DNA from: an uncultured Clostridia bacterium
Lineage (GTDB): Bacteria > Bacillota > Clostridia > TANB77 > CAG-508
DNA length: 41,730 nucleotides
NCBI GenBank assembly: GCA_934133175.1
Contig: CAKPAX010000012.1
Location: 1-41,730 of the forward strand
Direction: 5' to 3'
Part shown: one piece after another, positions 1 to 8,909 of the stretch
Numbering within the stretch: the stretch's first letter is position 1
Layout: the number at the start of each line of letters is the position of its first letter
Notes under the pieces: generated by a model
Told to the model about the DNA's origin: nothing
Databases searched by the model: none
The model's input: only the letters and a program-made list of their open reading frames with translations
Made by a program: the position numbers and the translations under genes

Positions 1-1117
1 TACTATATATAAAGAAATATTTTACTTTACCAAAAAATGTTTTTCTACATTCTAAAAATGTTGATATTTGTTTTTCCTTTGCTATATATTCTTTTTCTAA
101 TTCTTTAGATTCATTTTTTATATTTTCTAACTTTTTGGCCAATCTCTCTTTTTCTGAAATTATAGTTTCATTTTTGTCTAATAATTCAACATATTGATCT
201 CTAATAAATTTTGCTAATTGAGTATATTCCATTTTTATATCATTATAATAAAATTCTATACTTCCATATTCATTTATATTTGTTCTAAAATTATAATAAT
301 GCGGTAATTCTGTTTGTAATACAAATATTGCTTTTAATAATTTATAAAATTTCTCTGCCTCTTCTTTATTTGATAGTATTATTTTATATGGTGTTTTTAT
401 TTTTTCATATACTTCAGTTTCTCCTACAATTTGAATACTTAAAGCATCATCTTTATCATATACTTCATACACTAATGGCCAATCTTTTGTAAATAACCAC
501 AAATAATTTTCTATATCTTCATGTTGTGATTTTTTTAAATATGTACTTGAATATTCAACATTACTTATTGGAACAAATATTTTGGGTGATTTTCTTTTTT
601 TTAGTTGTTTTTTTAGCAAATAGAAAAATGCCGAACAATTTGAATCTTCTGTTGGTACCAACATAAAATACTTGTCTTTTACTTGTGAATAATATATTTG
701 CCATAAATAATTGCCTGGATATTTAACTTTAAATGGAATCCCCTTATTTAACTTTTTTTGTTCTTCTTCTATTTCTTCAATATTAGCTATGTTTAAGTTT
801 TTTAACATGTTTAAAAATGTTGTATGTCTTGCTATATCTTCTTCATTTTCTGGTACTAAATATGAATAAATTGGTGCTGATTTAGAATATTTTTCTTTTA
901 AATCATTTAATCTATTAGTTGGTGATAACAATATTTGTATATCTTTTGGGTCAAGATATCTATATTGTTTAAATTTATTTTCATCATAATTTTCTATTGC
1001 TCTAAAACTTAATGATTCAAATTCTTTTAAATTTGATGGTATTTTATCTAAATTTAATTCCAAATATTCTAATTTTTTTTCTATATCGATTTTTTCTACA
1101 TTTGTACCGTTTTTCAA
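1..1117 (-). CDS. Hypothetical coiled-coil protein, C-terminus beyond window
   Basis: An open frame runs off the left edge of the window; at least 372 residues are present. I chose a TTG start at 1117 because GGAGAG lies 7 nt upstream and the frame is open and protein-like throughout. The nearest ATG is in another frame. The visible part has a mixed alpha/beta body with the short stretch LWQIYYSQVKDKYFMLVP, then a Lys/Glu-rich heptad-like segment (about residues 310-360) and the beginning of a hydrophobic patch (FFGKVKYFFIYS) at the edge, possibly a membrane segment. I do not recognise the family. It starts 22 bp after the deacetylase gene and is the last visible gene of the operon that begins at 8748. 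Confidence 0.75.
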   Translation of the reverse strand, partial: MKNGTNVEKIDIEKKLEYLELNLDKIPSNLKEFESLSFRAIENYDENKFKQYRYLDPKDIQILLSPTNRLNDLKEKYSKSAPIYSYLVPENEEDIARHTTFLNMLKNLNIANIEEIEEEQKKLNKGIPFKVKYPGNYLWQIYYSQVKDKYFMLVPTEDSNCSAFFYLLKKQLKKRKSPKIFVPISNVEYSSTYLKKSQHEDIENYLWLFTKDWPLVYEVYDKDDALSIQIVGETEVYEKIKTPYKIILSNKEEAEKFYKLLKAIFVLQTELPHYYNFRTNINEYGSIEFYYNDIKMEYTQLAKFIRDQYVELLDKNETIISEKERLAKKLENIKNESKELEKEYIAKEKQISTFLECRKTFFGKVKYFFIYS

Positions 1118-1139
1118 AATTTTTCTCTCCTTTGTACAA

Positions 1140-2036
1140 TTATTTTATAATATCATAAAAACTTTTAAACTCATATCCTTTTTCTCTTAACATTGATATA
1201 ACTGTTGGCAATGCTTCATATGTTGTTTTTTTATTTCCTGCATCATGCATTAAAATTACTAAACTATTCTTTTCTCCCATTGTTTTTTGCAATTCTTCAA
1301 TTAATTCATTCACTGATGTTTTTCCTTCTGCATCACCAGTTAAAGCATTCCAATCAACATGAGCAATATTATTTTTATCCAACTCTGCTACAGCTTCTTT
1401 TTTTAATTGTGCATATCTGCCTCCTGGCACTCCTCCTGGAAATCTAAACAAATGTGAATTATATTCTTCTACTCCTATAGCACTTCTTACTGCATCATTT
1501 GTTTTATTATATTCATCTAAAACAGACTGAACTGAAGAATATATTTGTGAATACATATGAGAATAACCATGGTTTGCTATATAATGCCCTTCTTCATATT
1601 CTCTTTTTACTATATCAGGATACAACTCTACTCTACTTCCTAATACAAAAAATGTTGCTTTTATTTTTTCTTGTTTTAATAAATCAAGTATTGGAATTGT
1701 GACAGTTTTTGATGGTCCATCATCAAATGTTAAAAACACCCTTTTTTTATCTGATTTATATATTGTTGCCATATTCTCTTTTCCTTTTTCTGTAAGTTCC
1801 GGAAGATTTATCTTATTTTCTACAATTGCTGTTATTATTCCTTTTTCTCTTTTTGTATTATTCGGTAATATTGTTTCTATTTGTATTTCTGTTTGCTCTA
1901 GGCATAAATTCATACTAGTTACCTTTTTCACATGATTTATAATCACTATGGCAACTAGTATCATTACTAATATAAATATTACTATCATTGTTATTGCTCT
2001 TTTTAAGTACATTCTTCTTATATATATTAGATCCAT
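1140..2036 (-). CDS. Polysaccharide deacetylase (NodB domain), membrane-anchored
   Basis: Probably removes N-acetyl groups from peptidoglycan or another surface polysaccharide outside the membrane. One transmembrane anchor lies at residues 13-34. The NodB domain follows with its metal and catalytic motifs intact: TFDDGPS (103-109, catalytic Asp plus metal Asp), HGYSH (156-160, metal His pair), RFPGG (198-202), VDWN (227-230) and LMHD (262-265, catalytic His). Known family members with this arrangement are the PdaA/PgdA/PdaC-type deacetylases; which one is not resolvable here. The start ATG has GGGTGA 5 nt upstream and lies 15 bp after metG, so the two are co-transcribed. At 298 aa it is a normal length for a one-domain enzyme. 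Confidence 0.9.
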   Translation of the reverse strand: MDLIYIRRMYLKRAITMIVIFILVMILVAIVIINHVKKVTSMNLCLEQTEIQIETILPNNTKREKGIITAIVENKINLPELTEKGKENMATIYKSDKKRVFLTFDDGPSKTVTIPILDLLKQEKIKATFFVLGSRVELYPDIVKREYEEGHYIANHGYSHMYSQIYSSVQSVLDEYNKTNDAVRSAIGVEEYNSHLFRFPGGVPGGRYAQLKKEAVAELDKNNIAHVDWNALTGDAEGKTSVNELIEELQKTMGEKNSLVILMHDAGNKKTTYEALPTVISMLREKGYEFKSFYDIIK

Positions 2037-2051
2037 TTTTTCACCCTATTA

Positions 2052-3629
2052 TTATTTGTTTTTCATACCATTTTTTATATATTCTATTTCTTCTTCTGCA
2101 TCTAATCTCATAAATAATGGTTCACCCTTTTCAATTACTTTTATGTCTTTTAGTTGATCATATTTGCTTAGGCTTTCCCATGATTTTAAACTTTCTTCAT
2201 TTATTCCTAATTGTTTAAACATTTTTTCTGAAGTTTCTCCCATAAATGGAGTTAATATTATTGCTATTTTTCTTAAATTTTCTATTAAATGATATATTGT
2301 TGATTTCAATTTATCTTTATTTTCTTCTTTTGCTTGTGCCCACGGCATTGTTTCATCTATATATTTATTTGTTCTTGATATTAATGCCCATACTTCTTGT
2401 AATGCTAATCCTACTTCCATATTTTCTATAAGTTCTTCTATTTTCTTTAATTGATTCAAACAATATTCTTCTAATTCTTCATCAACATCATTTAATTTTC
2501 CTGAATATTCTGGAACTTCTCCATTAAAGTATTTATTTACCATAGATATTGTTCTATTTAGTAAATTTCCTAAGTCATTACACAAATCGAAATTAAATCT
2601 TTCTACAAATTCTTCAGGTGAAAATACTCCATCTGTTGAAGAAGGCATTTCTCTTAATAAGAAATATCTTGTTGCATCTAATCCATATCTATTTATTAAT
2701 AATTCTGGATATACTACATTTCCTTTTGATTTACTCATTTTTCCATCTTTCATTGTTATCCAATTATGAACAAATATTGTTTTTGGTAATGGTAAATCTA
2801 ATGCCATTAAGAATATTGGCCAATATATTAAGTGAAATCTTGCTATATCTTTTCCAACTATTTGTAAATCTGCTGGCCAATATTTTTTAAATAAACTATC
2901 ATCTTCTGATAAATATCCTAATGCTGATAAATAATTTGTTAAAGCATCTAGCCATACATATACAACATGTTTTGGATCTTTTAATACTTTTATTCCCCAA
3001 TCAAATGTTGTTCTACTTACACATAAATCTTCTAATCCTGGTTTTATAAAATTATTTATCATTTCTGTTTTTCTGTATGCTGGTTTTATAAAATCTGGAT
3101 GTTCATCATAATATTTTAACAATTTATCAACATATTTACTCATTTTAAAGAAGTATGCTTCTTCTTTCATTGGAACAACTTCTCTTCCACAATCTGGACA
3201 TTTTCCATTTACTAATTGTGTTTCTGTAAAAAATGTCTCACATGGTACACAATATAGTCCTTTATATTCCCCTTTATATATGTCCCCAGATTCCATAAAT
3301 CTATCAAATATTTTTTCTACAACTTTCACATGTTTTTCGTCCGTAGTACGTATAAATTGATCATAATCTATATTCATTGTTTTCCATAAATCCTTGGCCA
3401 TTTGTGCCATTTCATCAACATATTGTTGTGGTGTTTTTCCAAGCTCTTCCGCTTTATTTTGGATTTTTTGTCCATGCTCATCTGTTCCTGTTAAAAGATA
3501 TGTGTCATATCCTTTTAGTTTTCTATATTTTTTCATTGTATCAGCTAATACTGTTGTATATGCTGTTCCTATATGAAATTTTCCACTTGGATAGTATATT
3601 GGTGTAGTTATATAATATTTTTTGCTCAT
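2052..3629 (-). CDS. metG: Methionyl-tRNA synthetase
   Basis: Charges tRNA-Met with methionine in the cytoplasm. Class I signature motifs are clear: HIGT (19-22, the HIGH motif) and KMSKS (297-301). Four zinc-ligand cysteines are at 127, 130, 144 and 147 in the connective-peptide knuckle. The anticodon-binding helical domain fills the C-terminus. At 525 aa it lacks the C-terminal tRNA-binding (EMAP-II-like) domain found in the approximately 650-aa enzymes of many Bacillota. It sits between ftsH (33 bp upstream) and the deacetylase (15 bp downstream) in one operon. Confidence 0.97.
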   Translation of the reverse strand: MSKKYYITTPIYYPSGKFHIGTAYTTVLADTMKKYRKLKGYDTYLLTGTDEHGQKIQNKAEELGKTPQQYVDEMAQMAKDLWKTMNIDYDQFIRTTDEKHVKVVEKIFDRFMESGDIYKGEYKGLYCVPCETFFTETQLVNGKCPDCGREVVPMKEEAYFFKMSKYVDKLLKYYDEHPDFIKPAYRKTEMINNFIKPGLEDLCVSRTTFDWGIKVLKDPKHVVYVWLDALTNYLSALGYLSEDDSLFKKYWPADLQIVGKDIARFHLIYWPIFLMALDLPLPKTIFVHNWITMKDGKMSKSKGNVVYPELLINRYGLDATRYFLLREMPSSTDGVFSPEEFVERFNFDLCNDLGNLLNRTISMVNKYFNGEVPEYSGKLNDVDEELEEYCLNQLKKIEELIENMEVGLALQEVWALISRTNKYIDETMPWAQAKEENKDKLKSTIYHLIENLRKIAIILTPFMGETSEKMFKQLGINEESLKSWESLSKYDQLKDIKVIEKGEPLFMRLDAEEEIEYIKNGMKNK

Positions 3630-3662
3630 TTTATCCTCTCCAATCTTATATTGTTTTATTTT

Positions 3663-5480
3663 TTAGTTTTCTCCAAAAAATTTTTTAAATTCTTCTTCTG
3701 TTATTTTCTCTTTTTCTAGTAAAGCTCCTGCTATTTGATGTAATAAATCCATGTGTTCTCTTAAAATTGTTTGTGCATCACTATATGCTGTATCTATTAA
3801 TTTTTTAACTTCTTGTCCAACACTATCTTCTATGTTTTCTCCAAACATTTGAATAGCATATGGATCATCATTATCATTTTTTAATGATATAGGTCCTATT
3901 TTATCACTCATTCCATAAACTGTAACCATATCTTTTGCTACTTTTGTTGCAACTTCTATATCATTACTTGCACCTGTTGATATATCATCTAATGCAATTT
4001 TTTCTGCAGCTCTACCCCCAAGCAATGCAATTAATTTTTCTTCCATTTCTGTTTTAGAAATATAATATTTATCTTCGTTAGACTTATACATTGTATATCC
4101 ACCAGCAACTCCTCTTGGTATTATTGATATTTCTTTTACTGCTGTTTGTGTTGGTAAAAATTGACTAACTATTGCATGACCTGCTTCATGATATGCTGTT
4201 AATCTTTTATCTTTGTCAGAGATTACTCTACTATGTTTTTCTAATCCTACTGTTACCTTCTTTGTAGCTTCATCTATATCTATATTTTCTATAACTTTAT
4301 GACCTTTTTTAGTTGCTATTATTGCAGCTTCATTTAATATGTTTGCAAGTTCTGCTCCTGTAAATCCAGCTGTGTCTTCTGCAATATTTTCAAATGATAC
4401 ATCTTCTGCAATTTTCATATCTCTTGCATGAATTTTTAATATTTCTTCTCTTCCTTTTAAATCTGGTGATGCTATTGTTATTTGTCTATCAAATCTACCT
4501 GGTCTTAAAAGAGCTTTATCCAACATTTCTGGTCTGTTTGTTGCAGCTAAAACTATTATTGTTTCTTCACTTTCAAAACCATCCATTTCAACTAATAATT
4601 GATTTAAGGTTTGATTATTTTCTGATTCTGCTCCACTATTAGACGTTCTTCTTGATCCAATTGCATCAATTTCATCTATAAATACAATACAAGGTGATAA
4701 TTTTCTTGCTTTTTCGAATAATTTTCTAACACGTGACGCTCCAAGTCCTGCAAACATTTCTATAAATTCTGATCCACTCATAGAAATAAATGGAACATTT
4801 GCTTCTCCTGCTATTGCTTTTGCAATTAATGTTTTACCTGTACCTGGTTTTCCATATAATAAAACACCTTTTGGAATTTTAGCACCCATTTCTAAAAATT
4901 TTTTTGGTTTTTTTAGAAAATCTACTATTTCTATTAATTCTTGTTTTTCTTCATCTAGTCCAGCAACATCTTTAAATGTAACTTTTGTTTTTCTTTCTGT
5001 TTCCTCATATACTTTTCCTTTTTCACCTAATCCTTGCATTTTGAATATCATTACAAATAATGCAACCATTATAGCTGTAGGTAAAAGAGAAATTATTGCA
5101 GATGGTATTTTTGTTATTGCTTTTTGTGGTTTTTGTATTAATTCTATTTCATTTCCTTCTGCTACTTTTTGTTGTATTAATTCCATAAATGATTGTGTAT
5201 TTGGAACTATTGCTGTTTTTTCTTCATCTTGATTTTTTATTTTAACTTTTAATTTTGTACTTCCTACTGTCATTTCTACCTTTTCAATATTTCCATAAGA
5301 TATTTCTTTAATTAAATCTGTATAAGGTAATTCTTTATCTTTTTGATCATTAGAATTAAAGTACATAGCTACTGCAATAATTGCTACTATGGCTATTGCT
5401 ATTATTATTGTTATAATTGCATATATCTTTTTATCTTGTTTTTTATTGTTATTTTTTTTCTTTTTAGAGTTATTGCTCAT
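3663..5480 (-). CDS. ftsH: ATP-dependent zinc metalloprotease FtsH
   Basis: Membrane-bound AAA+ protease that degrades misfolded and regulatory membrane proteins. A lysine-rich N-terminus is followed by TM1 (about 19-41), an extracytoplasmic domain, TM2 (about 126-147) and the AAA domain with Walker A GKPGTGKT (210-217), Walker B IVFIDE (265-270) and the arginine-finger region RPGRFDR. The M41 protease site is HEAGH (431-435). The pore loop reads MFAGLGAS, whereas the commonest FtsH form is MFVGVGAS; the pore aromatic Phe is kept. 605 aa is within the usual range. It lies in the FemX-alr-DUF1189-ftsH-metG operon, 24 bp after the DUF1189 gene. Confidence 0.97.
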   Translation of the reverse strand: MSNNSKKKKNNNKKQDKKIYAIITIIIAIAIVAIIAVAMYFNSNDQKDKELPYTDLIKEISYGNIEKVEMTVGSTKLKVKIKNQDEEKTAIVPNTQSFMELIQQKVAEGNEIELIQKPQKAITKIPSAIISLLPTAIMVALFVMIFKMQGLGEKGKVYEETERKTKVTFKDVAGLDEEKQELIEIVDFLKKPKKFLEMGAKIPKGVLLYGKPGTGKTLIAKAIAGEANVPFISMSGSEFIEMFAGLGASRVRKLFEKARKLSPCIVFIDEIDAIGSRRTSNSGAESENNQTLNQLLVEMDGFESEETIIVLAATNRPEMLDKALLRPGRFDRQITIASPDLKGREEILKIHARDMKIAEDVSFENIAEDTAGFTGAELANILNEAAIIATKKGHKVIENIDIDEATKKVTVGLEKHSRVISDKDKRLTAYHEAGHAIVSQFLPTQTAVKEISIIPRGVAGGYTMYKSNEDKYYISKTEMEEKLIALLGGRAAEKIALDDISTGASNDIEVATKVAKDMVTVYGMSDKIGPISLKNDNDDPYAIQMFGENIEDSVGQEVKKLIDTAYSDAQTILREHMDLLHQIAGALLEKEKITEEEFKKFFGEN

Positions 5481-5503
5481 TTTTTTACACTTCCTTTTTT
5501 ATT

Positions 5504-6559
5504 TTATGCTTCTGATCCCTCTGTTTGATCTGGTTTTTCCTGTTTTTCATCTTTATCATTTTCATCTTCTTTGTTTTGATCATCTGTTGTATTATCATCT
5601 TTTGTTTCTTGTTCTTTTAATTCTTCTCTTACAATTCCTTGTTCTTCAACAATTTTCATTAATTCCATTTGTTTCTTTATAAACTCAGATTTTATAATAA
5701 ATATTGCTGCTGCCAAATATATAAATGCAACTGATGTATACATTACTTGGAAATATTTAATATTAAATGTTATAAATACATTTACAACTAAATAAATTAA
5801 ATTTAATATTATTGATAACGTTAAACTATATATCGCCATATTATAAATTGCTAAAAATCTCATTTTTATTTTTGCAAATATTGCTGTTATATATCCAATT
5901 ACTGCAAGCATTAATGAATCTACTAATACAGAAATAAAATATAATGTCAAAACATATATAAATATTATTACAAAAAATACCGTATACAATGACACTATCT
6001 CATTTCCTTTTGCAAAATCCAAAATATCTTGTTTCGTAATTTCAGTTTTATCTACTCCAGCAGATTTTAGAATATCTTCATATTTATATTCTGTTGTTTG
6101 TGATAAGGCTGGATTCTTTACTATTAATTTATCTTGCAATATTATAATTCCCGAATCTTTATTACTTATTTCTTGTTTGTACTTATTTATAGTTTCTTCA
6201 TTTTCCGAATTTGTATCTATTACTACTTCTCCAAAAATTGAATTTTCTTCACCATATTTAATTACATCTACAGTATCAACTTTAACTTTTCCATCTTTAT
6301 ATGATACATTTGGAAAATCATTTTCAAAATATCTTATAGTTTCATTAACAGTAAAATATGTTTTTATTGTCAAACAGAAACATAATATAATTGAAAATAT
6401 TGCCATTAATTTAAATAAATATACAATACTACTTTTGACTCCTAATGTTGTCATTTCAGGATACTTTTCTATTTTCGTTATTGAATACCATAACTTTTTA
6501 AAAAAACCTAATTTATTATTTTCTCGATATTCTTTTATATCATCATTATTTTCTGTCAT
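5504..6559 (-). CDS. DUF1189-like integral membrane protein
   Basis: Matches the DUF1189 pattern from memory: an N-terminal FFKKLWYSI motif, a first TM (about 50-68), a soluble domain of about 110 residues outside the membrane, then four or five TMs (about 190-295). A strongly acidic, charged tail makes up the last 50 residues. The function of the family is not known to me. The ATG overlaps the alr stop codon by one base (TAATG), which implies translational coupling to alr. Its position between alanine racemase and FtsH suggests an envelope role, which is inference only. Confidence 0.75.
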   Translation of the reverse strand: MTENNDDIKEYRENNKLGFFKKLWYSITKIEKYPEMTTLGVKSSIVYLFKLMAIFSIILCFCLTIKTYFTVNETIRYFENDFPNVSYKDGKVKVDTVDVIKYGEENSIFGEVVIDTNSENEETINKYKQEISNKDSGIIILQDKLIVKNPALSQTTEYKYEDILKSAGVDKTEITKQDILDFAKGNEIVSLYTVFFVIIFIYVLTLYFISVLVDSLMLAVIGYITAIFAKIKMRFLAIYNMAIYSLTLSIILNLIYLVVNVFITFNIKYFQVMYTSVAFIYLAAAIFIIKSEFIKKQMELMKIVEEQGIVREELKEQETKDDNTTDDQNKEDENDKDEKQEKPDQTEGSEA

Positions 6560-7680
6560 TATATATACTCCCTTCTTATACTACTATCTATATATATAGG
6601 ACTAATATTAAATTTAGCTTCATCTCCAATTTTTATATTTTGATCCGTTATATCTATAACAACATTATACATTCCTATTCTTCCTAAAACCTTAAATTTT
6701 TTATCATTAATTTCTACATATAATTGCTGTTTTTTTACACTATCTTTTATATCTCTTACTATATATCTCAATTTATCTATTGCTCTAAACATATCTCTAT
6801 CCACTTTCACATTAAATCCATCTGCATATCCACATGGAATAATTGCTACAGTTGTTTCTTTTTTTGTTTTATATGAATTAGAATATCCTATATTATAATT
6901 TTTAGGTAATTTTTTTATTTCTGTAACATTAGATTTCAAATATCCTATTTTTCTTACTCCAATACCATTTGGAATTGCAAGTCTACCTAAAAATGCTGAT
7001 CCAATTCTTACAGCATTTAAATGCATGTTAGGAAATTTTATAAAAGCTGAAGAATTACATATATGAAGCATTCCAGTTTCTATTTCATTCATTTTTAATA
7101 CTTCTATACAATCTATAAATCTTTTAAATTGTTCTTCTGTATATTTATTATTTTTATAAAATGCTAATGAAAAATGAGAAAATGTTCCTTCAATTTTTAT
7201 ATTTTTCCAAGATTTAATTGCTTCTACCATTTTTTCTCTTTCACTATATATAAATCCATATCTTCCAAATCCAGTATCTATTTTTAAATGAGCTTGTATT
7301 TTTTTATTTAGCTTATTAGATATTTCTTCTGCTGCTTGTCCCGCTTCTTTAGAACCAATTGTTATTATAATATTATTTTTTGCTAATACTTCCACTTCTT
7401 CTTTTACAGCTGTTGAAGATAACATTAAAATTCTTTCTTTTATTCCGCTTTCTCTTAATTTAACTGCCTCCTCCACTGTTGACACCGCAAAGAAATTAAT
7501 CCCATTATCTATTAAAAAATTGGTATATTCTATTAAGCCTAAACCATACCCGTTGTCTTTTACAACTGCAATTATTTGTACTTTTTTCCCATTATCATCT
7601 GGTTCATTTGCATTTGCAATCTTTTTTATAATTTTAATATTATTTTTTAAGTCATTCTTTTCTATAACAAGAGATTTCAA
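6559..7680 (-). CDS. alr: Alanine racemase (divergent)
   Basis: PLP enzyme expected to supply D-alanine for peptidoglycan. The PLP lysine is K41 in VVKDNGYGLG (usual form VKANAYGHG). LKIDTGFGRYG (132-142), HICNSSA (206-212), NAVRIG (222-227), the likely catalytic tyrosine Y266 in IGYSNSY, and GYADGF (284-289) are recognisable. The C-terminal motif, usually GRVCMDQ, here reads GRIGMYN (333-339), so several usually conserved positions differ. The 373-aa length is normal. FemX lies 9 bp upstream. I am confident of the fold and family, less so that L-alanine is the only substrate. Confidence 0.88.
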   Translation of the reverse strand: MKSLVIEKNDLKNNIKIIKKIANANEPDDNGKKVQIIAVVKDNGYGLGLIEYTNFLIDNGINFFAVSTVEEAVKLRESGIKERILMLSSTAVKEEVEVLAKNNIIITIGSKEAGQAAEEISNKLNKKIQAHLKIDTGFGRYGFIYSEREKMVEAIKSWKNIKIEGTFSHFSLAFYKNNKYTEEQFKRFIDCIEVLKMNEIETGMLHICNSSAFIKFPNMHLNAVRIGSAFLGRLAIPNGIGVRKIGYLKSNVTEIKKLPKNYNIGYSNSYKTKKETTVAIIPCGYADGFNVKVDRDMFRAIDKLRYIVRDIKDSVKKQQLYVEINDKKFKVLGRIGMYNVVIDITDQNIKIGDEAKFNISPIYIDSSIRREYI

Positions 7681-7689
7681 TTTTCCCCC

Positions 7690-8748
7690 CTATTTTTTCT
7701 TAAATTTGGTTTTTAGTCCTCTTAAATTTCTAAATGCCTTTTCTGAGAATTTATATAAACTATATGTTAATGGTTTAAATGGTATATAAATTTCTCCAAT
7801 AAATTCTGTGAATTCTGCTCCAAATCCTTTTTTAAATCTATATAATCCATATTGTGGATGATTTTCATCTACAACTCCAGATACCCCTCTTAAGTCATAT
7901 ATATCACTTTTATTTTTTATAGCTATTTTAATCATTTCCCATTGCAATAAATAATTTGGCATTAGATTTCTATGTTGATTACTACTTGCTCCATATAAAT
8001 ACCATGTTTTATTTCCATACATAATAGGTATTACTCCTGAAATAGGCTTATCTTCATAATATGCCATTAATAATTTCATATGTTCTGGTGCTAATTCATC
8101 ATACATTTTTTCAAAATATGACAATGGTCTTATTATAAAACCATCTCTTGCTCCTGTTTCTACCATTATTTTATGAAAATCTTTTAAATCTTCTCTTGTT
8201 CCTTCTTTTACAACTACACCCTTTTTAGTTGCTAAACGAATATTATATCTTGTCTTTTGATGAAATCCTGCAAATATTTCATCTTCTGTTTTATCTTTTA
8301 CATCTAATCTAAATACATATCTTGGTTGTATTTCTTCTCTAAAGTTTTTTGCATCATCTTTAATTTTATAACCTATTTTGGTTATTATCTCTCTAAATTC
8401 TTTATCATCACTTTTTATGTCTGGTTCTATCTTCAAAACAATTGCTTTATATTTTTTTCCAAGTTGTTTTGCTCCTTCTGTTAATTGTTCTAATACTTTT
8501 TCATCATGTATATCACATACTGGACCTCTTGATGAGTACATTATATTTCCGAATATTGGTATTTTTCTTATTAATATGCTTAATGAGCCAATTATATTTT
8601 TATTTTCGTCTTCTGCAAGTACAACTTCATTTTTCCAATGATCTTTTACTTTTGCCCATTCTGGTGATTGTTGAAAATTACATCTTTCATGTCCTTCTAA
8701 AAATTTTTTATATTCTTGTATATCTTTTTCATTTTCTACAAATCTCAT
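7690..8748 (-). CDS. FemABX-family peptidyltransferase (peptidoglycan cross-bridge)
   Basis: FemA/FemB/FemX proteins add amino acids from aminoacyl-tRNA to the lipid II stem peptide, using a doubled GNAT fold. Visible landmarks are an N-terminal RCNFQQSPEWAKVK segment, FHQKTRYNIRLATKKG in the first half, and the C-terminal YDLRGVSGV...HPQYGLYRFKKGFG signature typical of the family. 352 aa is a normal length. It is the first gene of the long operon, has its own promoter (8791-8819), and its SD GGAGG is 9 nt before the ATG. Pairing with alr fits wall precursor synthesis. The amino acid added cannot be told from sequence. Confidence 0.9.
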   Translation of the reverse strand: MRFVENEKDIQEYKKFLEGHERCNFQQSPEWAKVKDHWKNEVVLAEDENKNIIGSLSILIRKIPIFGNIMYSSRGPVCDIHDEKVLEQLTEGAKQLGKKYKAIVLKIEPDIKSDDKEFREIITKIGYKIKDDAKNFREEIQPRYVFRLDVKDKTEDEIFAGFHQKTRYNIRLATKKGVVVKEGTREDLKDFHKIMVETGARDGFIIRPLSYFEKMYDELAPEHMKLLMAYYEDKPISGVIPIMYGNKTWYLYGASSNQHRNLMPNYLLQWEMIKIAIKNKSDIYDLRGVSGVVDENHPQYGLYRFKKGFGAEFTEFIGEIYIPFKPLTYSLYKFSEKAFRNLRGLKTKFKKK

Positions 8749-8790
8749 ATAATTTTATTCCTCCGATATTATTATTAACTTCATTTTCAT

Positions 8791-8819
8791 ATTTTACACT
8801 AAATGTGTTGTAATTACAA
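8791..8819 (-). promoter_or_regulatory. Sigma-A type promoter of the femX-alr-ftsH-metG operon
   Basis: On the minus strand, TTGTAA (8814-8819) and TAAAAT (8791-8796) are separated by exactly 17 nt, about 40 nt before the FemX start. No other gene lies between. Confidence 0.6.
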
Positions 8820-8840
8820 TATTAAAATAGATTTTTAAGC

Positions 8841-8877
8841 AAAAAAATGGAAGTAACTCTTTTATAATTACATCCAC
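8841..8877 (-). terminator. Intrinsic terminator after the cohesin-domain gene
   Basis: Imperfect 10-bp stem (8847-8856 with 8868-8877) followed on the minus strand by a run of seven T. It lies 33 bp past the stop of the surface protein gene. Confidence 0.65.
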
Positions 8878-8909
8878 TTTTTATTACATTTTATATTTAA
8901 ATTCTTCTT

